Assembly (NCBI RefSeq): GCF_001428665.1
Contig: NZ_LMIJ01000030.1
Location: forward strand, 48,179 to 112,178
Source: Acidovorax sp. Root219
GTDB taxonomy: Bacteria > Pseudomonadota > Gammaproteobacteria > Burkholderiales > Burkholderiaceae_C
DNA length: 64,000 bases
Direction: 5' to 3'
The notes under the pieces were generated by a model. The model was not told where the DNA came from, ran no database searches, and worked only from the letters and a program-made list of their open reading frames with translations. The position numbers and the translations under genes are program-made. Position 1 is the stretch's first letter; each line of letters starts with the position of its first letter. Positions 45,227 through 54,069 of this stretch are shown here, piece after piece.

Positions 45227-47229
45227 GCCCGTCAGAGCCCCTCGCCTCTGAAGACCGTGGTGCCCCTCGCACGCAGCGCAGCACGCTGCGCGAGGAGCGC
45301 CACCCCAACTCCGTCACCGCGCCGCCGCTCAACCGCGGCTCCATGGTGCCGCTGCCCTGGCGCGGCTTCTGGAACAGCATAGGCACCGCGCTGCTGCTGC
45401 GCCTGACCGGCCGCCCCGGCAGCGCTCCACCGGCCACCCCGGCCGGCATGCAGCACGAGGCCTGGCAGGGCGCCGCCCAGCGCCGCCGCTGGACCTTTGC
45501 GCTGCTCACGGTGCTCAGCACCACACTGGCCACCACCCTGTTCGCCGGCGTGCAGCCCGATTACGACAGCGCCTGGCTGGGCTATGGCCAGATGGCGCTG
45601 TTCGCGCTGCTCTCGGCCTGGGTGGTCACCGGCTTCATGACCGGCATGATGGGTTTCTGGGTCATGCTGCGCGGTGACCGCCATGCGCTTTCGGCGAAGA
45701 GCGTGGCATCCGCCCAGCTCTCGCCCGAGGCGCGCACGGCCATCATCATGCCGATCTGCAACGAGGACGTGGCCACGGTGTTCGCCGGCCTGCGCGCCAC
45801 CTGCGAGTCGGTCGCGGCCACGGGCCACGGCGCCACCTTCGACGTGTTCGTGCTGTCCGACAGCTACGACAAGGACATCGCCCGGGCCGAGCATGCCGCC
45901 TGGGAAGACCTGCGCAGCGCCCTGGCCGAGCACGGCCAGCAGCCCCAGGTGCAGGTGTACTACCGCCTGCGCACGCGCCGCAGCCACCGCAAGGCCGGCA
46001 ACGTGGCCGACTTCTGCCGCCGCTGGGGCAAGGACTACCGCTACATGGTGGTGCTCGATGCCGACAGCGTGATGAGCGGCGACTGCATCGTCTCGATGGC
46101 CAAGCTGATGGAAGCCAACCCCAGCGCCGGCATCATCCAGACCGCGACGCAGGCCATCGGCCACGTCACGCTGCACGCCCGCGCGCAGCAGTTCGCCTCG
46201 CGCGTCACCGGCCGCCTGTTCACCCTGGGCATGCAGTACTGGCAACTGGGCGAGTCGCACTACTGGGGCCACAACGCCATCATCCGCATGGAGCCGTTCA
46301 TGCAGCACTGCGCGCTGGCCCCCATCGCAGGCAAGGGCGGCCTGTCGGGCGGCATCATGTCGCACGACTTCGTCGAAGCCGCGCTGATGCGCCGCGCCGG
46401 CTACCACGTGTGGCTGGTGTCCGACCTGATCGGCAGCTACGAGCAGCAACCGCCGGACCTGCTGGCCGAGCTGCAGCGTGACCGCCGCTGGTGCCAGGGC
46501 AACCTGCAGAACGCCCGCCTGATGGCCGAGCCCGGCATCCATGCCGTGCACCGCTCGATGTTCGTGACCGGCGCCATGGCCTACCTGTCGGCACCGCTGT
46601 GGCTGGCCTTCCTGACGCTGGGCACGGCCCTGTGGCTGTCGGGTGCGCCCGTGGTGGCCAACTGGCACATCCTGCCGGCCGAGTTGCTGGGCCTGTGGGG
46701 CTGGACGGTGTCCATGCTGTTCCTGCCGCGCATCCTGGGCGTGACCGCCGTGTTCATGCGCAAGGAGCAGTCGCAGTACGGTGGTGGCTGGAGCCTCGTC
46801 AAGAGCGCCGTGGTCGAGAGCGTGCTGGCCATTTTGCAGGCGCCCGTGCGCATGCTGGCCCACTCGCTGTTCGTGCTGCTGGCCATCACCGGCCTGGAAC
46901 TGCAATGGAAGTCGCCACCCCGCGAAGCCAATGCCGTGCCCTGGGGCCAGGCCACGCGCCAGCTCGCACCGATGACCGCCGTGATCGCCCTCTTGGCCCT
47001 GGGCGTGGCCTTCGTCGATGGCAGCGCCCTGCTGTGGCTGATGCCCGTAGGCTTGCCGCTGGCGCTGGCCATTCCACTGGCAGTGCTGACCAGCCAGATC
47101 GCCCTGGGCAAGGCGATGCGTGCGCAGCGCCTGCTGCTGATCCCCGAGGAGTCGTGGTCGCCGCCCGTGCTGCGCCGCGCCTGGCTGCATGCCAGCCGCC
47201 TGGCACGGCCGGCGCTGCGGGCCGCATGA
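45199..47229 (+). CDS. opgH: Glucans biosynthesis glucosyltransferase H
   Basis: A 676-residue inner-membrane GT2 glucosyltransferase that polymerises UDP-glucose into the glucan backbone. The cytoplasmic catalytic loop has MPICNEDVATVFAGL, VVLDADSVMSGD, and the QxxRW-type motif as LQRDRRWCQGN; membrane segments flank it. It is shorter than E. coli OpgH (847), mainly because the N-terminal cytoplasmic region is only about 100 residues and the C-terminal tail is short. ATG 45199 lies in the end of opgG, so the two are translationally coupled. Confidence 0.94.
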   Translation: MDAHHSSRVSPSEPLASEDRGAPRTQRSTLREERHPNSVTAPPLNRGSMVPLPWRGFWNSIGTALLLRLTGRPGSAPPATPAGMQHEAWQGAAQRRRWTFALLTVLSTTLATTLFAGVQPDYDSAWLGYGQMALFALLSAWVVTGFMTGMMGFWVMLRGDRHALSAKSVASAQLSPEARTAIIMPICNEDVATVFAGLRATCESVAATGHGATFDVFVLSDSYDKDIARAEHAAWEDLRSALAEHGQQPQVQVYYRLRTRRSHRKAGNVADFCRRWGKDYRYMVVLDADSVMSGDCIVSMAKLMEANPSAGIIQTATQAIGHVTLHARAQQFASRVTGRLFTLGMQYWQLGESHYWGHNAIIRMEPFMQHCALAPIAGKGGLSGGIMSHDFVEAALMRRAGYHVWLVSDLIGSYEQQPPDLLAELQRDRRWCQGNLQNARLMAEPGIHAVHRSMFVTGAMAYLSAPLWLAFLTLGTALWLSGAPVVANWHILPAELLGLWGWTVSMLFLPRILGVTAVFMRKEQSQYGGGWSLVKSAVVESVLAILQAPVRMLAHSLFVLLAITGLELQWKSPPREANAVPWGQATRQLAPMTAVIALLALGVAFVDGSALLWLMPVGLPLALAIPLAVLTSQIALGKAMRAQRLLLIPEESWSPPVLRRAWLHASRLARPALRAA

Positions 47230-47260
47230 TGAAAGCGTGACATTTGCCACACAAACACGA

Positions 47261-47284
47261 AGCCGGTGCATGCATCGGCTTTTT
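47261..47284 (+). terminator. Terminator after opgH
   Basis: AGCCGGTGCA and TGCATCGGCT (47261-47270, 47271-47280) are complementary apart from one G-T wobble and run into TTTT. The innermost bases would form the loop. It lies about 32 bp past the opgH stop. Confidence 0.75.
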
Positions 47285-47474
47285 GTCGTTTGCTACCTAT
47301 TCAATAGCATCCAATTCCTGCTGGAAATGGGTTGCAGCACAACCCCGGCTGCGCCACTCACCCAAACAGGCGCTGGACTCGCCACGGCACTCCCTTACGA
47401 TACGCACGCTTCGCCACCGCCTGCGCGCCGCGCTCCGGTTGCCCCGATTCTTGCCCTTCTGTGGAACACCATCG

Positions 47475-48326
47475 ATGCCATCGCCTCTTGCCCCCCACGC
47501 CGCCACGCGGCGCTTCTTCCACGCCAGCGCCCTGGCATTGGCCCTCGCGGCCGCAGGCTGCGCTGCGCCCCCCGTCCAGGTGGCAGAGCCCTCGGCGCCT
47601 GCACCCCAGGCAGCCCCCGAACCCCAGCCGCCTGCCGAACCGCCAGGCCGCATCATCTTTGCCGGCTTTGCGATGCACTCGCAGTCCAAGGCCTTCCGCA
47701 ACGACGTGCTGCTGGCCGAAAAGCTGGTCAGCGGGATCGACCCCAATGCCCTGATGCTCAAGCTGGCCAACCCGGCCAAGGACCAGAGCGCCGACTGGCC
47801 CCAGGCCACGGCCGAGAATTTCGCGCTGGTGATGGCCAAGATGGCCGAGGTGGCGCGCCCGCGTGACCGCGTGCTGCTGCTGATCTCCACCCACGCCAAC
47901 CCCGGACTGCTCAGCGTCAACGTGGGCGGAAAGAACCAGCAACCCATCACGCCCAGGATCCTGAGCGACGCCCTGGCGCCCCTGGGCAAGGTGCCCACGC
48001 TGGTGGTGCTGTCGGCGTGCTACAGCGGCTCGTTCATCGAGCCCCTGAAGGCACCGAACCGCGTGGTGCTGACCGCGACCGATGTGCGCAGCACCTCGTT
48101 CAAGTGCCAGTACGAGGGCAACCACACGCCCTTCGCCGAAGCCCTGTTCGGCCAGGCTGGCGCCGAGGGCCTGTCGGTGACCGACTGGATGGGCGAAGCG
48201 AAAAAAGCCATCGCCGCACAGGAAAAGCGCCGCAAACTGCCGGCCTCCAAGCCGCAGGCCTTCGTTGGCGAAGAGGCCAAGGCCTGGGCCGGCCAGCCCC
48301 TGAAGGACTGGCTGCTGGCGCCCTGA
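47475..48326 (+). CDS. C13 (legumain-like) cysteine peptidase lipoprotein
   Basis: A 283-residue predicted lipoprotein: signal peptide ending AAAGC near residue 33, then a Pro/Ala/Glu-rich spacer and a caspase-like fold. The catalytic dyad is H140 in LLISTHANPG and C182 in VVLSACYSGSFIEPL, the usual C13 arrangement; RVVLTATDVRSTSFKCQ is also typical of bacterial C13 proteins. Many bacterial members are multi-pass membrane proteins, so this short lipoprotein form is less common. The ATG at 47475 opens the signal peptide. It lies 70 bp upstream of the helical-repeat gene on the same strand and may be co-transcribed with it; its substrate is unknown. Confidence 0.85.
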   Translation: MPSPLAPHAATRRFFHASALALALAAAGCAAPPVQVAEPSAPAPQAAPEPQPPAEPPGRIIFAGFAMHSQSKAFRNDVLLAEKLVSGIDPNALMLKLANPAKDQSADWPQATAENFALVMAKMAEVARPRDRVLLLISTHANPGLLSVNVGGKNQQPITPRILSDALAPLGKVPTLVVLSACYSGSFIEPLKAPNRVVLTATDVRSTSFKCQYEGNHTPFAEALFGQAGAEGLSVTDWMGEAKKAIAAQEKRRKLPASKPQAFVGEEAKAWAGQPLKDWLLAP

Positions 48327-48396
48327 GGACCCGCCACGATCCTTGCGCCGCGCACTGCCCGGCGCGCCCCTCTGCCTTTGACACCCCCGATACGCC

Positions 48397-50715
48397 ATGC
48401 TGACTGACCGCACTGCCGCCCCCCAAGCCACGCCCCTGTCCGGCCCGCTGCTGGACGCCTACCTGGACCAGGCCGAAGCGCTGGTCGAAGGCGAGGAGGA
48501 TGAGGAGGAAGAGACCCCGCAGCAGGAGGGCGCGGCCGCACAGGCGCAGCGCACCGAGGCGCTGGCGCGGATGCTGGGCCAGCAGGTGCTGCAGCCGGCC
48601 TCGCTGGAGGTGCTGTACCGCATCCATTCCCTCTGGATGCAGGCGGGCCAGCCCGCCATGGCGCTACAGGCCATCGACACCCATGCCGCTGCACTGCTGC
48701 AGGACCTGCCACCCGCCGAGCGGCACGACGCACAGGTCGGTACCGGTTTTTCGCGTACCCAGGCCTTGCGCTCCCTGCCGGACCAGGTGCCACTGCTGCA
48801 CCAGGCCCTCGAAGGCATGGCCCAGTTGCTGGCACAGCCGCCCCTGCAGCACCAGTCGGACGATGCCTGGGAGCACCTTGCCGGCCAGGCCGAACGCAGC
48901 CAGCACTACGGCGTGTGGCGCCGCAGCGTGCAGGCGCGCCACGCGCTGCAGGTGGTGCAGCCGGGGCGGGCGGCCTTTCGCGCCTGGGACGATGCCGTGC
49001 TGGCCACGCGCATGGCCGAAGCCTGGGCGGCCGAAGGCGATGCCGCGCAGGCGCAGCAACTGGTACAGCAGGCCATGGACCACCTGCGCCATGCAGTGGA
49101 CGGACAGGACGTGGACCACAACGACTGGCTCAAGCTGGGCGAGCGGCTGGTGGTGCTGGACCCGTCCAGCATCGACACCATCGCGCAGCAGGTTCCGCTG
49201 CGCATGCCGGCCGACCTGTCGCGCCCCCGGCAGCGCGACGTCTCGGTGCGCCGCGCACGCCTGCATGCCAAGGCGCTGCACCGGCAGGGTCAACTCGACG
49301 CAGCCATCGCCCAGGGGCTGCAAGGCCGCTTCGGCCTGACCGATGACCAGGACGACAGCTTCAGCGCCCTGGTGCTCGACTGGCTGGTGCAAGCCGGCCG
49401 CCTGGATGCTGCAGCCCGGCTGGCGTACGAGTGCATCAGCAGCGAGCGCCCCACCTCCGCCGGGCATGCCTGCAGGGTGGCGCTGGCCCAGCTGGCAGAG
49501 CACGGCACGGCGGGCCGGCCATTGGACATCTACTGGCACCTGGCCCTGGCGTCTGCGGCCACCATCGATGGTACCGAGTGGGCCGCCCACCCGCAGGAAC
49601 CGCAGGCCTTTGCGCAGCACCACCTGCAGGAGGCCTGCAAGATGGACCCCGCCCACCCGGCCATCGCCGCGCAGCAGGGCCTCAAGCGGTTTGAAGACGG
49701 TGACCACGCAGGCGCCCTGCCCCTGCTGGAATCCGCCGTGCGCGAGCCCTTCATGGCCGCACCCGACGTGCTGCAGGCGCTGTGGGTCTGCCGCGCCAAA
49801 GTGCATGGCATCGCCAAGGCGCTGCAGCGGCCCTTCCCCGCTTCACCGGCAGCGGGCTGGTGCTACAACATCGGCGTGTGGCTCGATTTCAGCTTCCAGG
49901 AGGCCTGCGGCATCGACGATGGCGACTGGCCCGAGCGCGACGTGGACGCCCTCAAGGCGCGCTACTACGAGGCGGCCGTGGTGCACTTCGATGGCTTCTT
50001 CGCCACGGGCGAAGGCTGGTTCCGCGATGCCGATGTGCACGTCTATTCCATGCTGTGCAACAACCTGGGCATCTACTACCGCTGGGCACTCAAGGACTAT
50101 GACAAGGCCATCGACCTGCACCACAAGGGCCTGGCCACCAGCCCCTTTGCCGAGCACCACAACGGGCTCATGTCCTGCTACGAGGCGGCCGAGCGCAAAA
50201 CCGAGTTCATTGCCGCCGCCGACAGGTTGTGGCACTACGCGCTGGACCACGGCTACGGACGCCACGACCCCACGGAATACTTCAAGGGCGTGTGCCACGC
50301 GCTGTACGGGCTGGACCGCGACAACGAGATCGCCATCTGGCTGCAGCGCCTGGACGAATGGTGGGCCGGCCTGGACCAGGAGGACCAAGCCGAGAACGAA
50401 GAGGACTACCTCTCCACGCTGCTGGTGATGCTGCGCGACCTGGCCTGGTCGCAGCCCGCCGACGCGCTGGCGCGGCTGGAGCGGGACATGCCCCGCACCC
50501 TGGCCAGCCCCCTGCCCGGCATGCGGCGCGTGGCAGGCAACGTGCTGGAGTACGCCGGCCAGCATGAGCGGGCCATGGCGTTGTACCAGGAGTCACTCAA
50601 GAGGGTGCGCCCCGGTGAACCGGACGATCAGGAGCAGGCCGGGTACGCGCGCGAGAACATGGACCGCTGCAAAAAGACCATGCGCGCGAAGAACCCTTGG
50701 TGGAAGGTCTGGTAG
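48397..50715 (+). CDS. Large TPR-like helical-repeat protein, function unknown
   Basis: A 772-residue soluble protein with no signal peptide. An acidic stretch EGEEDEEEETPQQEG lies near residues 28-42. The remainder is Ala/Leu/Gln/Asp-rich helical pairs; the part around 540-620 (NNLGIYYRWALKDYDKAIDLHHKGLA and neighbouring helices) reads as tetratricopeptide repeats, and the last 60 residues contain another (AGNVLEYAGQHERAMALYQESL). There is no catalytic motif that I can recognise. It is the first gene of a three-gene unit: the PcfJ-like gene starts 5 bp after its stop. A scaffold or adaptor role for the two downstream products is inference only. Confidence 0.85.
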   Translation: MLTDRTAAPQATPLSGPLLDAYLDQAEALVEGEEDEEEETPQQEGAAAQAQRTEALARMLGQQVLQPASLEVLYRIHSLWMQAGQPAMALQAIDTHAAALLQDLPPAERHDAQVGTGFSRTQALRSLPDQVPLLHQALEGMAQLLAQPPLQHQSDDAWEHLAGQAERSQHYGVWRRSVQARHALQVVQPGRAAFRAWDDAVLATRMAEAWAAEGDAAQAQQLVQQAMDHLRHAVDGQDVDHNDWLKLGERLVVLDPSSIDTIAQQVPLRMPADLSRPRQRDVSVRRARLHAKALHRQGQLDAAIAQGLQGRFGLTDDQDDSFSALVLDWLVQAGRLDAAARLAYECISSERPTSAGHACRVALAQLAEHGTAGRPLDIYWHLALASAATIDGTEWAAHPQEPQAFAQHHLQEACKMDPAHPAIAAQQGLKRFEDGDHAGALPLLESAVREPFMAAPDVLQALWVCRAKVHGIAKALQRPFPASPAAGWCYNIGVWLDFSFQEACGIDDGDWPERDVDALKARYYEAAVVHFDGFFATGEGWFRDADVHVYSMLCNNLGIYYRWALKDYDKAIDLHHKGLATSPFAEHHNGLMSCYEAAERKTEFIAAADRLWHYALDHGYGRHDPTEYFKGVCHALYGLDRDNEIAIWLQRLDEWWAGLDQEDQAENEEDYLSTLLVMLRDLAWSQPADALARLERDMPRTLASPLPGMRRVAGNVLEYAGQHERAMALYQESLKRVRPGEPDDQEQAGYARENMDRCKKTMRAKNPWWKVW

Positions 50716-50720
50716 TGGCC

Positions 50721-51854
50721 ATGGGTGCTTTGCCGGCACGCAGCATGTACGGTGCGCGCGACGTGGTCAACGCGCCGGCCATCCGCAGCGCCATCGAGCG
50801 CCGCAGCCGCGCGCGCAACGACCCCGAGGAGGTGCGCGCCTGGCTGGCCAACCACTTCTACCGCCATGTGGTGGGCAACCTGCAGGCGAGCGCCCCCGTG
50901 GTGCAGGCCGTCACGCAGCGCGAGCAGGCGCAGGCCCTGCTCAAACCGGCAGCTGTACCGCCTTGGGCACTGGCCCGTCTGGTGGAGGCCTCGCCACGGC
51001 ACACGGCTGCTCCCACCACGGCGCTGTGGTGGGTCGATCCCGAGGCCGAGGCCGTGCTGGCGCTGGAGTCGCGGCTGGTGGAATTCCTGCTGTCGCGCGA
51101 AGGCACTGCGCTGCAGGGCAAGCTGCAGCGTGTGACGGCCCCCCAGGCGCTGGCGCAGTGGGACGAGGAGCATGCAGCCTACGAGGCCAAGGCCGCAGCC
51201 GGCTGGCGCGAGCACGCGCCCGATGCGGTGGCCCCGGTGTGGCAGGGTGAGCAGGGGCATTTTGTCGAGTTCCGCCCGGACAGCACGCACCTGCGTGCAG
51301 AGATGGCCTACGAGAGCCAGATGATGCGCCACTGCCTGGGCCAGTTCGCCAACCGCCGCAGCCTCGGTGGCGGCTATGGCGAGCACTACGCCAGCGCTTG
51401 CGAAGGGGGCCGGCTGCGCCTGTTCTCCTACCGCACGGCAGGCAACCTGCCGCACATCACCATCAGCGCGCACGTGCGCGAAGGTGGCCGCCTGGCCATC
51501 GACCAGATCAAGGGCAAACAGAACCGCCCGCCCATCGAGCGCTACCAGGGCGAGGTGCTGGCGCTGCTCAACCAGCTCGACACCTGCGGGGATGCACCGC
51601 CCGACGCGCTGCAGATGGGCATCGTGCACACCTCCCAGGGCTGGTGCGCCGTGCGCGACGTGGCGCTGGAGGCCGACCAGCTGCGCCTCATCCAGAGCCG
51701 CCCGGCGCTGGTGCGCGAGCTGCCCGCGCCCTCGGTGCTGGTGCAGTGGCTGGTGGCCGCGCGCGATCCGGCGCTGCTGCGTGGCCTGCCCCTGGCCGCG
51801 TCGGTGGCGGCGGCACTGCCCGCGGCACCGGAAGGCACGGAGCGCATGCCATGA
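50721..51854 (+). CDS. PcfJ-like domain protein, function unknown
   Basis: A 377-residue soluble protein. The C-terminal half carries the PcfJ-like pattern: AYESQMMRHCLGQF (the HC signature), a Gly/Tyr-rich YGEHYASACEGG, RLRLFSYRT, then ITISAHVREGGRLAIDQIKGKQN ending in the Q-x-x-G-x-x-N motif, roughly residues 195-275. PcfJ-like proteins were named from a conjugative plasmid and occur in phages and bacterial chromosomes without a defined activity. ATG 50721 is used; TTG at 50697 would overlap the preceding gene. It overlaps the DUF1266 gene by 4 nt. The Cys-His pair could be catalytic or metal-binding; this is unproven. Confidence 0.8.
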   Translation: MGALPARSMYGARDVVNAPAIRSAIERRSRARNDPEEVRAWLANHFYRHVVGNLQASAPVVQAVTQREQAQALLKPAAVPPWALARLVEASPRHTAAPTTALWWVDPEAEAVLALESRLVEFLLSREGTALQGKLQRVTAPQALAQWDEEHAAYEAKAAAGWREHAPDAVAPVWQGEQGHFVEFRPDSTHLRAEMAYESQMMRHCLGQFANRRSLGGGYGEHYASACEGGRLRLFSYRTAGNLPHITISAHVREGGRLAIDQIKGKQNRPPIERYQGEVLALLNQLDTCGDAPPDALQMGIVHTSQGWCAVRDVALEADQLRLIQSRPALVRELPAPSVLVQWLVAARDPALLRGLPLAASVAAALPAAPEGTERMP

Positions 51855-52552
51855 TCGCCTGGCTGGTCTTCGCGCTGGGATTCTGCCTTCTGGCATGGCT
51901 GGCCTGGCGGTTGCTGCTGTGGGTGCTGGGGCCGTTTCTGCGCTGGTACGGGCGCCCCCGCCTGCGCCGGCAGTACGTGCTGGACGCGCACTGGAGCTGG
52001 ACCCTGGCGCTGGCCGACCCCATGGCCTTCGCGCGCATCCAGGGCGGCTTTGCCGATGCGCGCATGCCCTTGCTGTCCGAGCCGCTGCAGCAATCCCTGC
52101 GCCCGGCCCTGCTGCACCTGCTGGGCATGCGCAGCGACATGGCGGACGATCAGGTCCGCAAGGTCCTGCCCGGTCAGTTGCGCGAGGGCTGGTTCCGCAT
52201 GGGCCTGGACGCCCTGCGCCCCGACGATGTCCCGCGCGATGCCATGGCGCTGGCCTGCGCCCGCGTGGCCTTTGCCACGCGCACGGCCGCGCTGCTGGGC
52301 TGGCTGGACGAGGCCACGCAGTGGCAGATCCTGCACCACAACGCGCAGCGCGCGGCCGACTGCTTTCAGGGCTGGCAGGATTTCGGCACCGCCTGCGCGC
52401 GCGGCCGCCGCCAATGGGTGGCCCATTCGCGCGCCGACAGCCTCGGAGTGGCGTTCACCGAAGACGACGTGGCGCAATGGGTGGCCAACCGGGACCACCC
52501 CTGGCACTGGCTGCCCTGGCCATTGCCGCCACCGTCATTGAAAAAGCCCTGA
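51851..52552 (+). CDS. Membrane-anchored DUF1266 protein
   Basis: A 233-residue protein. The first 30 residues form one hydrophobic anchor (IAWLVFALGFCLLAWLAW), followed by a basic segment and a domain with the DUF1266 pattern: FATRTAALLGWLDEATQWQIL, AADCFQGWQDFGTACARGRRQW (about 140-190) and a Trp-rich end (HPWHWLPWPL). DUF1266 proteins such as E. coli YbeR and YbeU have no known activity. The start overlaps the PcfJ-like stop (ATGA). The 3' end, including the stop codon, forms part of the ffh terminator hairpin on the opposite strand. Confidence 0.82.
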   Translation: MIAWLVFALGFCLLAWLAWRLLLWVLGPFLRWYGRPRLRRQYVLDAHWSWTLALADPMAFARIQGGFADARMPLLSEPLQQSLRPALLHLLGMRSDMADDQVRKVLPGQLREGWFRMGLDALRPDDVPRDAMALACARVAFATRTAALLGWLDEATQWQILHHNAQRAADCFQGWQDFGTACARGRRQWVAHSRADSLGVAFTEDDVAQWVANRDHPWHWLPWPLPPPSLKKP

Positions 52553-52580
52553 AGAGCGCGGCCTGCGCTCATTCAGGGCT
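52541..52580 (-). terminator. ffh terminator overlapping the DUF1266 stop
   Basis: AGCCCTGAA and TTCAGGGCT arms, plus an inner AGCGC/GCGCT stem, form a long imperfect hairpin. On the minus strand it is followed by five U, so it should end ffh transcripts. The left arm is the end of the opposite-strand DUF1266 gene. Confidence 0.8.
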
Positions 52581-52601
52581 GTGGGTGATCGAAGGCCCGG
52601 C

Positions 52602-53981
52602 TCAGAACGGCATCTTGGGCATGCCACCGCCGCCCAGGCCCTTCATGCCGCCCATCTTCTTCATCATCTTCATCAGGCCGCCGCCCTTCATCTTCTTCAT
52701 CATGTCCTGCATCTGCTCGAATTCCTTGAGCAGGCGGTTCACCTCCTGGACATGCACGCCCGCGCCGCCGGCGATGCGCTTCTTGCGCGTGGCCTTGATC
52801 AGCTCGGGCTTGCGGCGCTCCAGCGGCGTCATGCTCTGGATGATGCCTTCCTTGCGCTTGATGTCCTTCTCGGCCTTGTCCATGTCCACGGCGCCAGCCT
52901 TGGCGGTGAACTGGGCGGGCAGCTTGTCCATGAGGCTGGACAGCCCGCCCATCTGCTTCATCTGCTGAAGCTGCGACAAAAAGTCGTTGAGGTCGAATCC
53001 ATCCCCGCTCTTGACCTTGGCAGCGAGCTTTTGCGCGGCCTCGATGTCCACGCCGGCCGTGACCTGCTCCACCAGGGCCACGATGTCGCCCATGCCCAGG
53101 ATGCGGCCGGCATGGCGCTCGGCGTCGAAGACCTCCAGGCCGTCGAGCTTTTCGGAGACACCGGCGAACTTGATCGGCGCGCCGGTGATCTGGCGCACCG
53201 ACAGCGCGGCACCGCCGCGCGAGTCGCCGTCGAGCTTGGTCAGCACGATGCCGGTGAGCGGCAGCGCCTCCTTGAAGGCTTTGGCCGTGTTGATCGCGTC
53301 CTGGCCCTGCATGGCATCGACCACGAACAGTGTTTCAACCGGGTTCAGCGCAGCGTGCAGGTCCTTGATTTCCTTCATCAGCACTTCGTCGATGGCCAGG
53401 CGGCCGGCCGTGTCGACCAGCAGCACGTCGAAGTAGTGCTTCTTGGCATAGTCGAGTGCGGCCAGGCCGATATCCAGCGGCTTCTGGTCGGGCGTGCTCG
53501 GGAACCACTCGGCGCCGGCCTGCTTCGTCACCGTCTTGAGCTGCTCGATGGCGGCGGGGCGGTAGACGTCGCCCGAGACGGTGAGCACCTTCTTCTTGCG
53601 CTTTTCGATCAGGTGCTTGGCCAGCTTGGCCGTGGTGGTGGTCTTGCCTGCGCCCTGCAGGCCTGCCATCAGGATCACGGCGGGTGGCTGGGCGGCCAAG
53701 TTGATGTCGGAAATGCCCTCGCCCATGGTGGCGGCGAGTTCGCGGTTGACGATGGAGACCAGGGTCTGGCCCGGCTTGAGCGAGCCCAGCACTTCCTGGC
53801 CCAGGGCCTTTTCCTTGACGCGGGCAATGAAATCACGCACGACGGGCAGGGCCACGTCGGCCTCGAGCAGGGCCATGCGCACCTCGCGCAGCATGTCCTG
53901 CACATTGGATTCGGTGATGCGGGCCTGGCCGCGCATCTCCTTGACGAGGCGCGTGAGTTTGTCGGTGAGGGCGGAGGCCAT
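52602..53981 (-). CDS. ffh: Signal recognition particle protein Ffh
   Basis: A 459-residue SRP GTPase for co-translational membrane targeting. N domain (about 1-90), G domain with GLQGAGKTTTTAKLAKHL, VLLVDTAGRLAIDE, LTKLDGDSRGGAAL and GVSEKLDGLEVF, and a Met-rich M domain (about 300-459) ending in MKKMKGGGLMKMMKKMGGMKG for signal-peptide and 4.5S RNA binding. ATG 53981 begins the conserved N domain; the longer frame is discarded. It diverges from the ypjD-type gene, a common arrangement. Confidence 0.97.
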   Translation of the reverse strand: MASALTDKLTRLVKEMRGQARITESNVQDMLREVRMALLEADVALPVVRDFIARVKEKALGQEVLGSLKPGQTLVSIVNRELAATMGEGISDINLAAQPPAVILMAGLQGAGKTTTTAKLAKHLIEKRKKKVLTVSGDVYRPAAIEQLKTVTKQAGAEWFPSTPDQKPLDIGLAALDYAKKHYFDVLLVDTAGRLAIDEVLMKEIKDLHAALNPVETLFVVDAMQGQDAINTAKAFKEALPLTGIVLTKLDGDSRGGAALSVRQITGAPIKFAGVSEKLDGLEVFDAERHAGRILGMGDIVALVEQVTAGVDIEAAQKLAAKVKSGDGFDLNDFLSQLQQMKQMGGLSSLMDKLPAQFTAKAGAVDMDKAEKDIKRKEGIIQSMTPLERRKPELIKATRKKRIAGGAGVHVQEVNRLLKEFEQMQDMMKKMKGGGLMKMMKKMGGMKGLGGGGMPKMPF

Positions 53982-54069
53982 AGGGATTGTTCCGGGTTTG
54001 CGCGCGGGCAAGCGGCGTGCGCGCCAGGGGGTACTGGCGATGGGGCGAAAGGCTACTAAACTCTGAGGC

